A stretch of 38,131 bases of DNA from XYB2-FULL-45-11 sp964355525 (GTDB lineage Bacteria; Patescibacteriota; Patescibacteriia; UBA9934; GWF2-40-263). The position numbers and the translations under genes were made by a program. The notes beneath the pieces were generated by a model that was not told where the DNA came from, made no database searches, and saw only the letters and a program-made list of their open reading frames with translations. Where the stretch lies: NCBI GenBank assembly GCA_964355525.1, contig CAYHDY010000006.1, positions 1 to 38,131 on the forward strand. The letters are read 5' to 3'. Positions within the stretch are counted from its first letter, which is position 1, and each line of letters opens with the position of its first letter. This document shows positions 19,101 to 24,999 of this stretch, one piece after another.

Positions 19101-21540
19101 CGAAAATGGATGCAGTTCTGAGTGTAAGAAACCGGGTCCTATGTGCGGAGATAAAATCGTGAACGGACCGGAACAATGCGATGGGAACGCGGCGGAGACG
19201 TATGCGGGAAAGTTTTGTCAGGATGCGATTCATACAATGTGTGTGACGAATGAGGATTGTCCAAAAGTTAATTTTCAGGCAGGAGTTTGCGGAGACTCAA
19301 CACCACTTAACGATGGTGTGGATATGCAATCTTGCGGATCCGGAACGATTTGTATCAGTGGAAGTGACATTGGAAAGAAATGTGGAGGTGATACAGACTG
19401 CGCGAAAGATAACGCAGATGTGTGTATTCAAAATAAATGTTCGGTGAGCGGACAATCTTGCACAAAAGATTCTGAGTGTGTCGGCAGATGTTCATCGCCT
19501 CACTGTGTGAAAGGAAAAAATGACGGACTCGCTTGTACGAAAGCAACGGAAGCGAAAGATTGTATTGTTCCTGGATATGTTGCCGGAACATGTGGTGCCG
19601 CAAAAGAATATCCTCTAACCCGAACAAGATCGTGTCTTACTTCTGGAATTGCCTGTACATGGGAGAATTGGGGTGAGTGTCGAGGTGGAAGTCAAAATTG
19701 CGGAGACGGAGCGGTTACCGGGACGGAAGAATGTGATAACGGGAAGAGTAACTCCGATAACGGTGCATGTACGAAGCAGTGTAAGAAAAATGTTTGTGGA
19801 GACGGAAACGTTTATGCAGGTATTGAGTCTTGCGACGGTGGTGCAAACAACGGAAATAGTTGTATCGCCACTCATGGCAACACCTGTAATTATTGCAATA
19901 AATTGTGTCAGTATAAAACGCAGTCCGGCGGATACTGCGGAGACGGAGAAAGAAACGGAAATGAGTCTTGCGACGCCACAGACATTTCTTATGTTTGTTT
20001 CAAATCGTTTGAGTACACACCGACAGAAGGTCCAAACAAAGGAATCACTTTGCAGGGCGCAACGCTTGGAGCGAATTGTTCGAAATACGGAGAGCTGGGT
20101 GATGGAAGTAAAAATACTCAATGTCCAAAGGATTACACCTGTCGTTTTGTCGGATCTTGTAACGGCGGTTCCTCATATAAGGAAAATGGTCAACCATGCA
20201 CACTAACTCCCGGAACTCTTGTACCGTTCGGTTCGACAGGTAAAGGAGATTTAAGCGCAAACATGTGTCAGAGCGGAACGTGCACACCTCCTGTTTGCGC
20301 GCAGGATTGCGGAAGTTCTTGTCCGACGACCTATAAGAGTACGGCCATTCAGGTTCAGAGTGCGACGCCGGGAGCGACTCCTGTTGAGAGTTTGAAATTA
20401 TCCGCGGGAACATCCTTCCAAAGTCAGGGAACATTGTTGTTGCCGGCTTGTTCTGTTGGAACGAATTTGTACGCACAATTTGAAAGTACAGATCCAAATT
20501 CCGTCGCGACAATTGATATTTCTTCTCCGATCTTAACGTTTACTCCTTCGGGAACGGGTAAGACGATCGATGTTGTCTTTATGATTGATTTGGAAATGAA
20601 TCTTGATCAGACGGATGAAAACGGAGTGGATAAAATGCTTAAACATGTGAAAGATTTCATGGGATCGAACTCTGGTATCTTGAAGAATTTGAACGATGTC
20701 GCCTCCACATCCACATCGCAAAAAGTAAATGTTGGACTGGTCGGGTTCTATTACGACAACGATTCGAAAAAACAGGTTCTGATCAATATGGCAGAAGGAA
20801 CCGTTTACGATCCCGGTGCGTTCATCGATCCAGACAAAACAAAAATCGATGTGACAAAATCGTTTTACGATTTGAAAGATAACTACGCAAAATTATCTCT
20901 CGCGATTGCAGATATGATTCCATCTGAATCAGGTTCATCTTCCTTTGCTCCTGTGTTTCAATATGCGCGAGATCTTCTCGAAGCGGAAAAAACAAAAGAT
21001 GCATCAAAGTTTGCTGTTCTCATTTCTCTTGATGCTCCGTCTAAGGATAAAAATGGTGTGGATTGTACGGATGAAATAGATCCTAACGTTATCGGTACGG
21101 GATATATTTCTGGCAAAGATAGTTGTTCAAAGGAAATACGGGAGGTGATTCAAAAGGTCCCGTTGCCGGTTCCTTCCGTTATGTACGATGCATACAGTTA
21201 TTATTTAAACGGATTAGGAAAGGACTTCAGGAATTGGATTGCTCAGAGTGTAACTCCTCCGGGTATTGCAACAAGCTTTTATGATCCACTCGATTATCAA
21301 GTTCGTTCGGATGCACTTGTCATTCAATTGTTCGGAGGGCAAGCGAATGTTCCAGACAAGACTCCTTCAACAGTGACGATCGATTCATCTGAAAACGTGA
21401 TGGATATTCCATTACCTCAATCGTTTGTGTGTACAGGTAAGCCGATGTACATGTCTTTCAGTGTTTCTAATTTGAATTCTGACGGATCGGAAAAGATCAC
21501 GATCAAAAATCCAACCTTCACGTATTGTCCTGCAAAATAA
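10126..21540 (+). CDS. Giant Cys-rich surface protein with T4SS-pilin head (3,804 aa)
   Basis: Predicted envelope-anchored extracellular protein, possibly an adhesin. Order of parts (residues approximate): signal peptide 1-30; membrane helices 70-98 and 113-136 joined by SGGDPERVKKAKR, as in the preceding gene; Gly-rich linker 145-155; IPT/TIG-type Ig domains at 465-545, 822-912 and 925-1012; SbsA/Big-5-like domains at 1092-1199 and 1324-1450; a block of Myxococcus-type Cys-rich repeats (CGNG..E.CDDGN...GDGCSS.C) at 1568-1810; another Big-5-like domain holding a perfect EF-hand loop (D1946-E1957); further Cys-rich repeats at about 2715-3400; a vWA-like domain at about 3479-3712 between two similar beta domains. 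ATG 10126 is preferred because the signal peptide starts there, although the frame is open to 10006. The ligand is unknown. Confidence 0.85.
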   Translation: MKLKRFLPFIGIFSAIIIAGFLYAHPTFAAALSGDQLFGGATAAPAAGTGAGFNFATAAGLGAMQTLPQLIAAIIRVILGFLGIIAVVFVLYGGFTYMTSGGDPERVKKAKRILTNAAIGLVIVLSSFAIAQFVVSKLSSASVSGGGDGGGGGGCVGLNCDNNNDKPLKAFTLTGVNTKFCSEVLQNFSLQFKFSQAIKSKLGIHVFKGNVEVVGDYNISNNGKKVTFIPTQTCSVPNSNPEKKVPCFLVGDDYKYVVDPSALVSTSGGPLVSCANPPQGAPLCTDTFKIGSGIDLKPPTAEFTDPKLGASLFVGKPGGNHFQTKALDDTGIGNVDFFANDPLMAIYSANGPGEKLPAPDVNYLFKTDAAGEWDPDPTLVTNKSYEVWAVANDCAGNSTTTKKVSVVLRAATCNDAAINAGETALNCGGDSKSVSYCGACQPLACKVNADCSSGMCANGSCIDLPVIQSVSPDNGAIGNLITIKGTGFGKNPGSVYFLGSKAEEIVPTNAYSCGGKDLKWSDHEIIVQIPVNAVDGPLQVNVPGVPEVVGNPNAKPPVLGKEAIPPRLDRTNDENGPVMASGFDVNKMQRPGLCSIGDKDGKAIVGADGKVLNPPSSSVNAKITFGGLSFGAAEGSSRIWFSNFLAPSPADAWGVTSIKATVPSVKTGSYDTQIFVGDALCLDKSNVPIKDANNALIKCASDLDCKTKDGETCGSARCSEVATVKYCKSNVSCGVGEGTCMDIRSGSNTLQFDAINNPTGAKPVIISVDPIAKKCAYPGLAGMDPTLNGVADACSSDNDCKTKNVSNVDYKGVCKEYKNSGGPGQYITIYGSGFGTSSIGGSVKFTGTNGFALGDFTFPKVCQNNAWQDDRILVKVPQNYNDQVVDGKPVGLTNSDYNLTVTISGEISNAIVFHIFPQVIAGPSICLMKPNAGPIGTDVTFTGEKIGTMKGTVTFNLNLVLSPSDWTTPADITLGSTILLGGAGVPVGAKTGPVFITNSSSQRSNSLSFAVGNCNEDKNLCKEGSEQCCKGNGTCIANTDTCDVQAKSSQYAYKVSTSPIPIAPTLIYHCDQEKGTAPISPTPWEQKSPGGVCPDSEVKATFSLDMDPTTLNGTNIFVQKCSVMDANGTDCKTWDPQHVAGNVTHGTKDFAFSSASNPKFDPNSYYQVTVKGKALGNVGVKSLGGAFMVQDTIWKFKTLGVGVNCTVGQVNVNPLEYTATVPGKKIDYLAELVSSEDKCVVLACSGHTLGWSLNVTKDKAELTTALPATTSGNNACVNSVLPITETKEGQPVVVTATEQAQNKSGKANLDVHFAPLQVTDYFPTCQSACINVLPKVTFNYPIQYMFNTGTVKIFKCQSAVCDVNQLVTVPNFFATFNLDKTTNTYSLVFPVNTKLDPNTYYRAIIGGELETSWLIPLSKGGSNYKKVVDGKVPNDFYPNAFSWIFKTRNDATDCKPDRVGVSPKVAVLNAVGEKQEFSATAFSAKDECSDVGQSLQPGSLGWVWNAWTAMDNPNINAGSALSGVDAQVVAMNQNSFGSNSGIVLAKTLPAYCSGNCLNAGSTIKIGQSICGKNGKENGESCDDGNLKSGDGCSSSCLLEGSILATCGNGVIDANEECDDSKKDKDGKKIGGGGCSNVCLLEGSINTPNAICGNGTLDQTKAVGGIIVTGGESCEDGNKTNGDGCSSNCTVEGSLSVSNPTVCGNGSKETGESCDPQGWTTTCDDGTACTVGGAKCVDKSLCQLHPKDGCSVQCLNQGTIVCTANGQNNCCGNNKTEFGEDDDQGSGKHDGLSSSCLKLGSSAYYAIPSYCGDGISTGTGEQCDASIGFSNPASVGGYSVQKIASGAPLEVESDKTKPTYGYAISQVKASAGSVTGTADLKLQCSCTDDTSCGNTAALGCGLSNCCYARPTIVGTLPISDAKDLCRNTAIDIQFSEDMDSASFKSIDINKDGTISQDEYNPNIKLELTKIGGAAVIAREKGKAAIATTCPIEYVEWQTVFNSDTKSTSNLLVKAWNFLKQFVSGLFGKPVSASDTYKCLVPITFETLPDHHVAIHYDSALVINGTYQLTVGHDVDGSNNIVEGVYSKYHVGIYPNVPAKSSVTFTTGDKICLLNVVALTDTGKTGVLQDYESKSKGYYSKKDESHNFEVKAQSYKGNAIYETITPVSGYSWSWTWGSSDQTNDILNTSAVLPNITTFTGTATGKNGTENVLASAKIETDTISNPSTKDQTKSAAVSETAFLCSNPWPSQPATVPYIESDAKSNFSFFYCRDRGDENRCVGGDKDKSACQSNNDCKGKTDATNGTCGSYTTDDLPGLTLFKAAAIVNPDPLFVKELVFNVDNSKDAIGMRVYHNPKYLTPLAWFQEQKGFQGTPNPTKLDGYDAVQTGTTIYAGAGNLNAGVVDSNIYVISYNPDAGADAKTIFGKILQNFRLNASACAANGTGCVTDLHLCTENKTSLIKNSKDQFVGCSLDSDCLESCQKGFCAISGKTCNATTPCATQTSSPFCDANKTKLQRDMKRLTDIVQMQSTIDAYGDKHKHCSISKNQSCNSNADCSGSEKCVNGYPTISTGTFIPSMSNSLWPSWQSALGNAIGSALPKDPLNTFFKQCTDPTNTGDASKNKNYDPASCWNGAEGKFVCPEQSHVYAYQNLGGEKYSLYAQLEYTKAPWSSPIDVSGGDDATIQAYYYPGVAPEIATQFGFTTNPGAFACTDSVLGGGNGICGDGIKSTGNADLTKNELCEKGEVQSVPCAIQIDGAGPVAFGRCQNFVGKDLGKSCTAKVDCLDLGVSCKGAVAGNQNSGKCFQNTTDMQKACSVNVDCLTSGVKCQGTSNGQCYDTVQKKYLSNSVPCDGTDAAVPNKNVVCGANQICVNGMVNTTCDNTCKAFLSVADAIKNGAQCKPLVCGNSIVDPGESCDDGVLNGTYGHCGKGCVASTNYCGDGYLSGGEQCDCGSVAHASVLGNDPQLYDDTWASKNCRTQSSYIVPNGVYDEEGIENGCSSECKKPGPMCGDKIVNGPEQCDGNAAETYAGKFCQDAIHTMCVTNEDCPKVNFQAGVCGDSTPLNDGVDMQSCGSGTICISGSDIGKKCGGDTDCAKDNADVCIQNKCSVSGQSCTKDSECVGRCSSPHCVKGKNDGLACTKATEAKDCIVPGYVAGTCGAAKEYPLTRTRSCLTSGIACTWENWGECRGGSQNCGDGAVTGTEECDNGKSNSDNGACTKQCKKNVCGDGNVYAGIESCDGGANNGNSCIATHGNTCNYCNKLCQYKTQSGGYCGDGERNGNESCDATDISYVCFKSFEYTPTEGPNKGITLQGATLGANCSKYGELGDGSKNTQCPKDYTCRFVGSCNGGSSYKENGQPCTLTPGTLVPFGSTGKGDLSANMCQSGTCTPPVCAQDCGSSCPTTYKSTAIQVQSATPGATPVESLKLSAGTSFQSQGTLLLPACSVGTNLYAQFESTDPNSVATIDISSPILTFTPSGTGKTIDVVFMIDLEMNLDQTDENGVDKMLKHVKDFMGSNSGILKNLNDVASTSTSQKVNVGLVGFYYDNDSKKQVLINMAEGTVYDPGAFIDPDKTKIDVTKSFYDLKDNYAKLSLAIADMIPSESGSSSFAPVFQYARDLLEAEKTKDASKFAVLISLDAPSKDKNGVDCTDEIDPNVIGTGYISGKDSCSKEIREVIQKVPLPVPSVMYDAYSYYLNGLGKDFRNWIAQSVTPPGIATSFYDPLDYQVRSDALVIQLFGGQANVPDKTPSTVTIDSSENVMDIPLPQSFVCTGKPMYMSFSVSNLNSDGSEKITIKNPTFTYCPAK

Positions 21541-21544
21541 GCCT

Positions 21545-22357
21545 ATGGATTTTCAAGACATTCCTTCACAACCTCGTGTTATTCCGTGGAAGCTGATTCT
21601 CATCATCGGCGGCGGGGTTGTGATTGCTGCGGGAATTATTTGGGGCGTTGTTGTATACACACATCGATCATCGAATGTTTCGTCCCCGAATAATAGCCGG
21701 GGTCCCCAGACCCCGATCACCTCGAAATCATCGATGCCATCGTCCGTAGATCAATGTGTTGATTATCCGAATCCGGAAGGATGCAAAACCTTTTTTGCAA
21801 AACAAGAAGCGGCGACGAAAAAAGATGTGAAGGTCTGTGCTTCACTTCCGAGTGTTTCGAAAGATGACTGCATTTGGGGAGTCGCGAATGCGGCGAACGA
21901 TGAATCGATTTGTTTGCAACTTTCAAATAAGGACGATGTGCGACTTTGTACGAATCATATTCTGATCGCAAAGGCTGTCGCCGCCTCAGACGATGCGATG
22001 TGTGATAAAATGGCGGATGATGCGGGAAAGAAAAATTGTCATGCGTCCGTTCTCGCGACCGTGACAATTGCGAATTGCGAAGCGCGGAAACAAGATCCTG
22101 CGTATTGCACGTTCTTGCGCACGGTTGACTCGGCAGTGAAAGCTTCGGATCGCGATTTATGCAACGTATTGACGGATGAAAAAAATCTCGCTCGTTGTCG
22201 TGCGCGCGTCGCATTCGATGATCCCGATCAGGACGGATTGAGCACAGAACAAGAAATAAAAACCTATCACACAGATCCTCGAAAAGCAGATACGGACGGG
22301 GATGGATATTCAGACGGCGATGAAGTTCGAACGGGCCACGATCCTTTGAAAAAATAA
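21545..22357 (+). CDS. Single-pass membrane protein with Cys-containing helical region and TSP3-like repeats
   Basis: 270 residues: a short cytoplasmic N-terminus, one membrane helix (about 16-38, LILIIGGGVVIAAGIIWGVVV), a Ser/Pro linker, a helical extracellular part with regularly spaced Cys, and a C-terminal pair of Ca-binding thrombospondin-type-3-like repeats (DPDQDGLSTEQE, DTDGDGYSDGDEV). The linker carries a small palindrome at 21698-21715. It starts 4 nt after the giant gene, so it is probably co-translated and acts at the same surface. No specific function is recognised. Confidence 0.75.
   Translation: MDFQDIPSQPRVIPWKLILIIGGGVVIAAGIIWGVVVYTHRSSNVSSPNNSRGPQTPITSKSSMPSSVDQCVDYPNPEGCKTFFAKQEAATKKDVKVCASLPSVSKDDCIWGVANAANDESICLQLSNKDDVRLCTNHILIAKAVAASDDAMCDKMADDAGKKNCHASVLATVTIANCEARKQDPAYCTFLRTVDSAVKASDRDLCNVLTDEKNLARCRARVAFDDPDQDGLSTEQEIKTYHTDPRKADTDGDGYSDGDEVRTGHDPLKK
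21698..21715. repeat. Small palindrome in the linker of a membrane protein gene
   Basis: 7-bp stem cggggtc / gaccccg with a 4-nt loop, lying in frame in a Ser/Pro linker where insertions are tolerated. It resembles the intergenic palindrome at 24103-24120 in style. Confidence 0.55.
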
Positions 22358-22364
22358 TTCTCAC

Positions 22365-23090
22365 ATGTATATGTTCGAAGAATTGGAAAAAGAAACAGAG
22401 GATATGTTTGCGGAGACAGACGCGGCGGCACCGCAAGTGCCGGCACCAACGATGCAAGCTGCGGCACCAATGCAGGTTGCTTCGAATGTTTCTGTTCCTG
22501 TCGAATCACCGCGCGCACCGACCCCTTCGCCTATTGCACCCGCATCGGCTTCACAATCGCCCATGCAAGAACGTATTGACGCACTCTCATCGGCGAAACA
22601 TGGTTTTCCGTGGAAAGTCGTGATGTTGTTTGTTGCGATTGTTATTGTCATCGCTCTCGCATTTTTTCTTTCAATGCGTATTTTGAAATCAAAAACTCCC
22701 GCAGCACCCGTTGCTCCGGATCTTTCATCGACAATTCCGTTGACGCCAACATCACCGGAAACAGCCGTTCCTGCTGAACAAACAGCTCCTTCTGTTGCGA
22801 CAACTCCTGAAGTGCCACCATCCGCTCCTGTTGTTTCTGAACCTGACGTAAGTTTGGATTCCGACAAAGATGGACTGACCGATGTTCGTGAAGCGCAACT
22901 CGGAACCAATCCGAATAATGCGGATACAGATGCAGACGGATTGACGGATCGCGAAGAGGTTGATGTCTATCACACAAATCCACTCAATCCAGATACAGAC
23001 AGTGACGGATATAAAGATGGGGATGAGGTTCAAAAAGGATATAACCCAAACGGTCCTGGAAAGTTGCTTGTGATTCCAACACAAAAATAA
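22365..23090 (+). CDS. Single-pass membrane protein with TSP3-like repeats
   Basis: 241 residues. An acidic then Ala/Pro-rich cytoplasmic N-terminus is followed by a membrane helix (about 85-110, VVMLFVAIVIVIALAFFL), a Pro/Thr-rich linker and three Ca-binding type-3 repeats (DSDKDGLTDVRE, DTDADGLTDREE, DTDSDGYKDGDEV) near the C-terminus. It lies in the run of three tandem genes with the same layout. The repeats are likely extracellular and Ca-dependent; the partner is unknown. Confidence 0.75.
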   Translation: MYMFEELEKETEDMFAETDAAAPQVPAPTMQAAAPMQVASNVSVPVESPRAPTPSPIAPASASQSPMQERIDALSSAKHGFPWKVVMLFVAIVIVIALAFFLSMRILKSKTPAAPVAPDLSSTIPLTPTSPETAVPAEQTAPSVATTPEVPPSAPVVSEPDVSLDSDKDGLTDVREAQLGTNPNNADTDADGLTDREEVDVYHTNPLNPDTDSDGYKDGDEVQKGYNPNGPGKLLVIPTQK

Positions 23091-23093
23091 CGT

Positions 23094-24101
23094 ATGGCGG
23101 ATGTGAACGATAAAACGCAAATGATACAGCCGAATTCGGCGAACACGACTCCTGTCACGAGTCCGCGTGTTTTTTCGATGCCGGCGCGTTATCGACACGG
23201 AGCGGTTGTGAATGTTGTTGAACCTCAAAAGCAAGTGGCTCCAGCTACGGCACCGACGGCTCCTGCTGTTCCGTTGCCGCCAAGACCTGTTCCACCGCCA
23301 ATGACAAAAGCGCTGTCTGGCAAATCTTCATCACATTCGAAACGTGCATTACTGATTTCCGGAATCGTTGTGCTTATTGCACTTGGAATTTCCGGGTACC
23401 TTCTTTTCCGAAGTTTTCAAAAAAATATCCCTGTTCCCGCTGTGACACCACCCGTCGAAGTTCCTGTTGTAACGCCACCAATTGAAACTCCTCCGGAAAT
23501 AACGCCGACACCTATTGAACCGGTGACAGGATCTGTTTCGCCGTTTTCAACAACAGTTACTCCGGGTGTTGATTCAGATTCGGACGGATTGACAGACGTT
23601 GAGGAAACGATTGTTTACGGAACGGATCCTCATCTGCCAGACACGGATGGTGATGGGTTTCTCGATGGAAATGAAGTGTTTCACCGATATAATCCAAATG
23701 GAACCGCTCCGGCGGATCTGTTGGGAGCAAAACTTGTTCAATTGCTTGAAGCAAGTTCCTACGGATTGTCCTATCCAATGAAATGGACATCGGTTCCATC
23801 GGAAAAAAATGGATACGTGATTTCAACGACAACCGGTGAACAATTTTCGATTGAGTCGGTCGCAAAAGACAAAATACTTTCACTTGCGGATTGGTATTCT
23901 CAAACGGTTAAAGAAGGAACACCCACCGTTACAAAATCAAAAAATGGATTTCCGATGCTTGTGAACAGTAATCAACTTACAGCGCATCTTGATCTTGGTA
24001 CGAGCATACTTACGTTTACGTATGAGACCGCTGCAAAAAATACCATCGATTATTTGCAAACATTCCAGATGATGTTGAACAGCGTCGAATTAAAGAAGTA
24101 G
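23094..24101 (+). CDS. Membrane protein with TSP3-like repeats and C-terminal globular domain
   Basis: 335 residues. A Pro-rich cytoplasmic N-terminus, one membrane helix (about 83-103, ALLISGIVVLIALGISGYLLF) and a Pro/Thr linker lead to two type-3 repeats (DSDSDGLTDVEE, DTDGDGFLDGNEV). Unlike its two upstream neighbours it ends in an extra domain of about 125 residues (YGLSYPMKWTSVPSEKNGYV...), which resembles a PsbP-like fold often found in CPR surface proteins; that last assignment is a guess from pattern. It starts 3 nt after the previous gene. Confidence 0.72.
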   Translation: MADVNDKTQMIQPNSANTTPVTSPRVFSMPARYRHGAVVNVVEPQKQVAPATAPTAPAVPLPPRPVPPPMTKALSGKSSSHSKRALLISGIVVLIALGISGYLLFRSFQKNIPVPAVTPPVEVPVVTPPIETPPEITPTPIEPVTGSVSPFSTTVTPGVDSDSDGLTDVEETIVYGTDPHLPDTDGDGFLDGNEVFHRYNPNGTAPADLLGAKLVQLLEASSYGLSYPMKWTSVPSEKNGYVISTTTGEQFSIESVAKDKILSLADWYSQTVKEGTPTVTKSKNGFPMLVNSNQLTAHLDLGTSILTFTYETAAKNTIDYLQTFQMMLNSVELKK

Positions 24102-24102
24102 G

Positions 24103-24120
24103 GGACGGTCGAGACCGTCC
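24103..24120. repeat. Short intergenic palindrome
   Basis: ggacggtc, 2 nt, gaccgtcc: a perfect 8-bp inverted repeat between the third TSP3 gene and ybeY. No T-tract follows, so it is not a standard terminator. Probably a member of the small palindromic elements scattered through this window. Confidence 0.65.
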
Positions 24121-24131
24121 TGTCAGCAATT

Positions 24132-24602
24132 ATGATTTCGATTGAAATAAATCAAACGCGACTGACCTCGAGTCAACGATTACCCAAAGCGCTTCTTAAT
24201 CGTGTTGCGCACGAAGTGACAACCGAACTCCGTTTGAAACAAACGCAACAGATTTCTGTCGCGTTTGTTTCTGAAAAAGAAATGCGTAAATTGAACTTGG
24301 CGTATCGCGGAGCGGATCGTGTGACGGATGTATTGTCGTTTACCCTTGAGGAGGGTACAGGGAATGGGGGGCAGGGAATAGAAGGTGAGGAAAATTATGG
24401 GGAGATTATTTTGAGTTATGAGCAGGCAAAGCGACAGGCGAAGACGATGAAACATTCTGTACACGATGAGCTGACGTTTTTGCTTGTGCATGGATTGTTG
24501 CATGTGTTTGGATTTGATCATGAACAAGAAAAGGATGCAAAAAAAATGTTTCCGCTGCAAACGCGCATTTTAACGCGGCTCAAAATCGATCCGACGATAT
24601 GA
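24132..24602 (+). CDS. ybeY: Endoribonuclease YbeY (rRNA maturation factor)
   Basis: 156-residue metal-dependent RNase acting in 16S rRNA 3'-end maturation and ribosome quality control. The zinc motif HGLLHVFGFDHE (H120, H124, H130) and the RGADRVTDVLSF segment are diagnostic. Between DVLSFTLEE and ENYGEIILS the protein has an extra Gly-rich loop of about 10 residues. It is coded by two 14-bp tandem repeats (24358-24371, 24372-24385), so the loop looks inserted. The gene overlaps dgkA by 4 nt (ATGA). Confidence 0.95.
   Translation: MISIEINQTRLTSSQRLPKALLNRVAHEVTTELRLKQTQQISVAFVSEKEMRKLNLAYRGADRVTDVLSFTLEEGTGNGGQGIEGEENYGEIILSYEQAKRQAKTMKHSVHDELTFLLVHGLLHVFGFDHEQEKDAKKMFPLQTRILTRLKIDPTI
24358..24385 (+). 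repeat. 2 x 14-bp tandem repeat inside ybeY
   Basis: Two adjacent copies beginning cagggaat, differing at three of the last six positions. They code a Gly-rich loop between conserved YbeY segments, without breaking the frame. Confidence 0.7.
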
Positions 24603-24970
24603 TGAAGTTAAAACAATTGCGAAATAGTTTCGGGCACGCCCTTCGTGGATTGTCTGTTACGTTCCGTTCCGAACAAAGTTTCCGTTTGCAAACCATTGCA
24701 GCCTTTTTTGTGATCGCGCTCGCCTTATGGCTTCGTATCAAGCAAAACGAATTGATCGTCATTTTGTTGCTTGTCGCATCGGTTTTGATTCTCGAACTTT
24801 TGAACAGTATTATCGAACGTCTCGTAGATGCTTTAAAGCCGCGCATTCATCCGATGGTAAAGGAGGTGAAGGATATGATGGCTTCCGCTGTTCTCCTGAT
24901 GTCCATTTTTGCCTGCGTTATCGGTGTACTCATTTTTTATCCATACCTGTCATTGCTTGTTTTGCGTTGA
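24599..24970 (+). CDS. dgkA: Diacylglycerol/undecaprenol kinase family protein (DgkA-like)
   Basis: 123-residue small integral membrane kinase with three helices. LELLNSIIERLVD and VKEVKDMMASAVLL match the DgkA active-site signatures (E..NS.IE..VD and KD...AAV). The Gram-positive-type members phosphorylate undecaprenol, Gram-negative DgkA diacylglycerol; substrate is not decided here. Two ATGs (24599, 24602) are possible; the first overlaps the ybeY stop. The ftsA promoter lies in its last codons. Confidence 0.88.
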   Translation: MMKLKQLRNSFGHALRGLSVTFRSEQSFRLQTIAAFFVIALALWLRIKQNELIVILLLVASVLILELLNSIIERLVDALKPRIHPMVKEVKDMMASAVLLMSIFACVIGVLIFYPYLSLLVLR

Positions 24971-24982
24971 ACACGATATAAT
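24953..24982 (+). promoter_or_regulatory. Promoter of ftsA
   Basis: TTGCTT at 24953-24958, an 18-nt spacer, and a consensus TATAAT at 24977-24982. The -35 is inside the dgkA gene. Predicted start is near 24989, leaving about 11 nt of leader before the ATG at 25000. Confidence 0.75.
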
Positions 24983-24999
24983 GCTTGCAGTCTATTCCT

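Noticed and set aside
24599..24970. Recoded TGA (Gracilibacteria/SR1 code)
   Set aside because: TGA ends ybeY, dgkA-like, nrdR and other genes at the family-expected positions, so the standard bacterial code applies.
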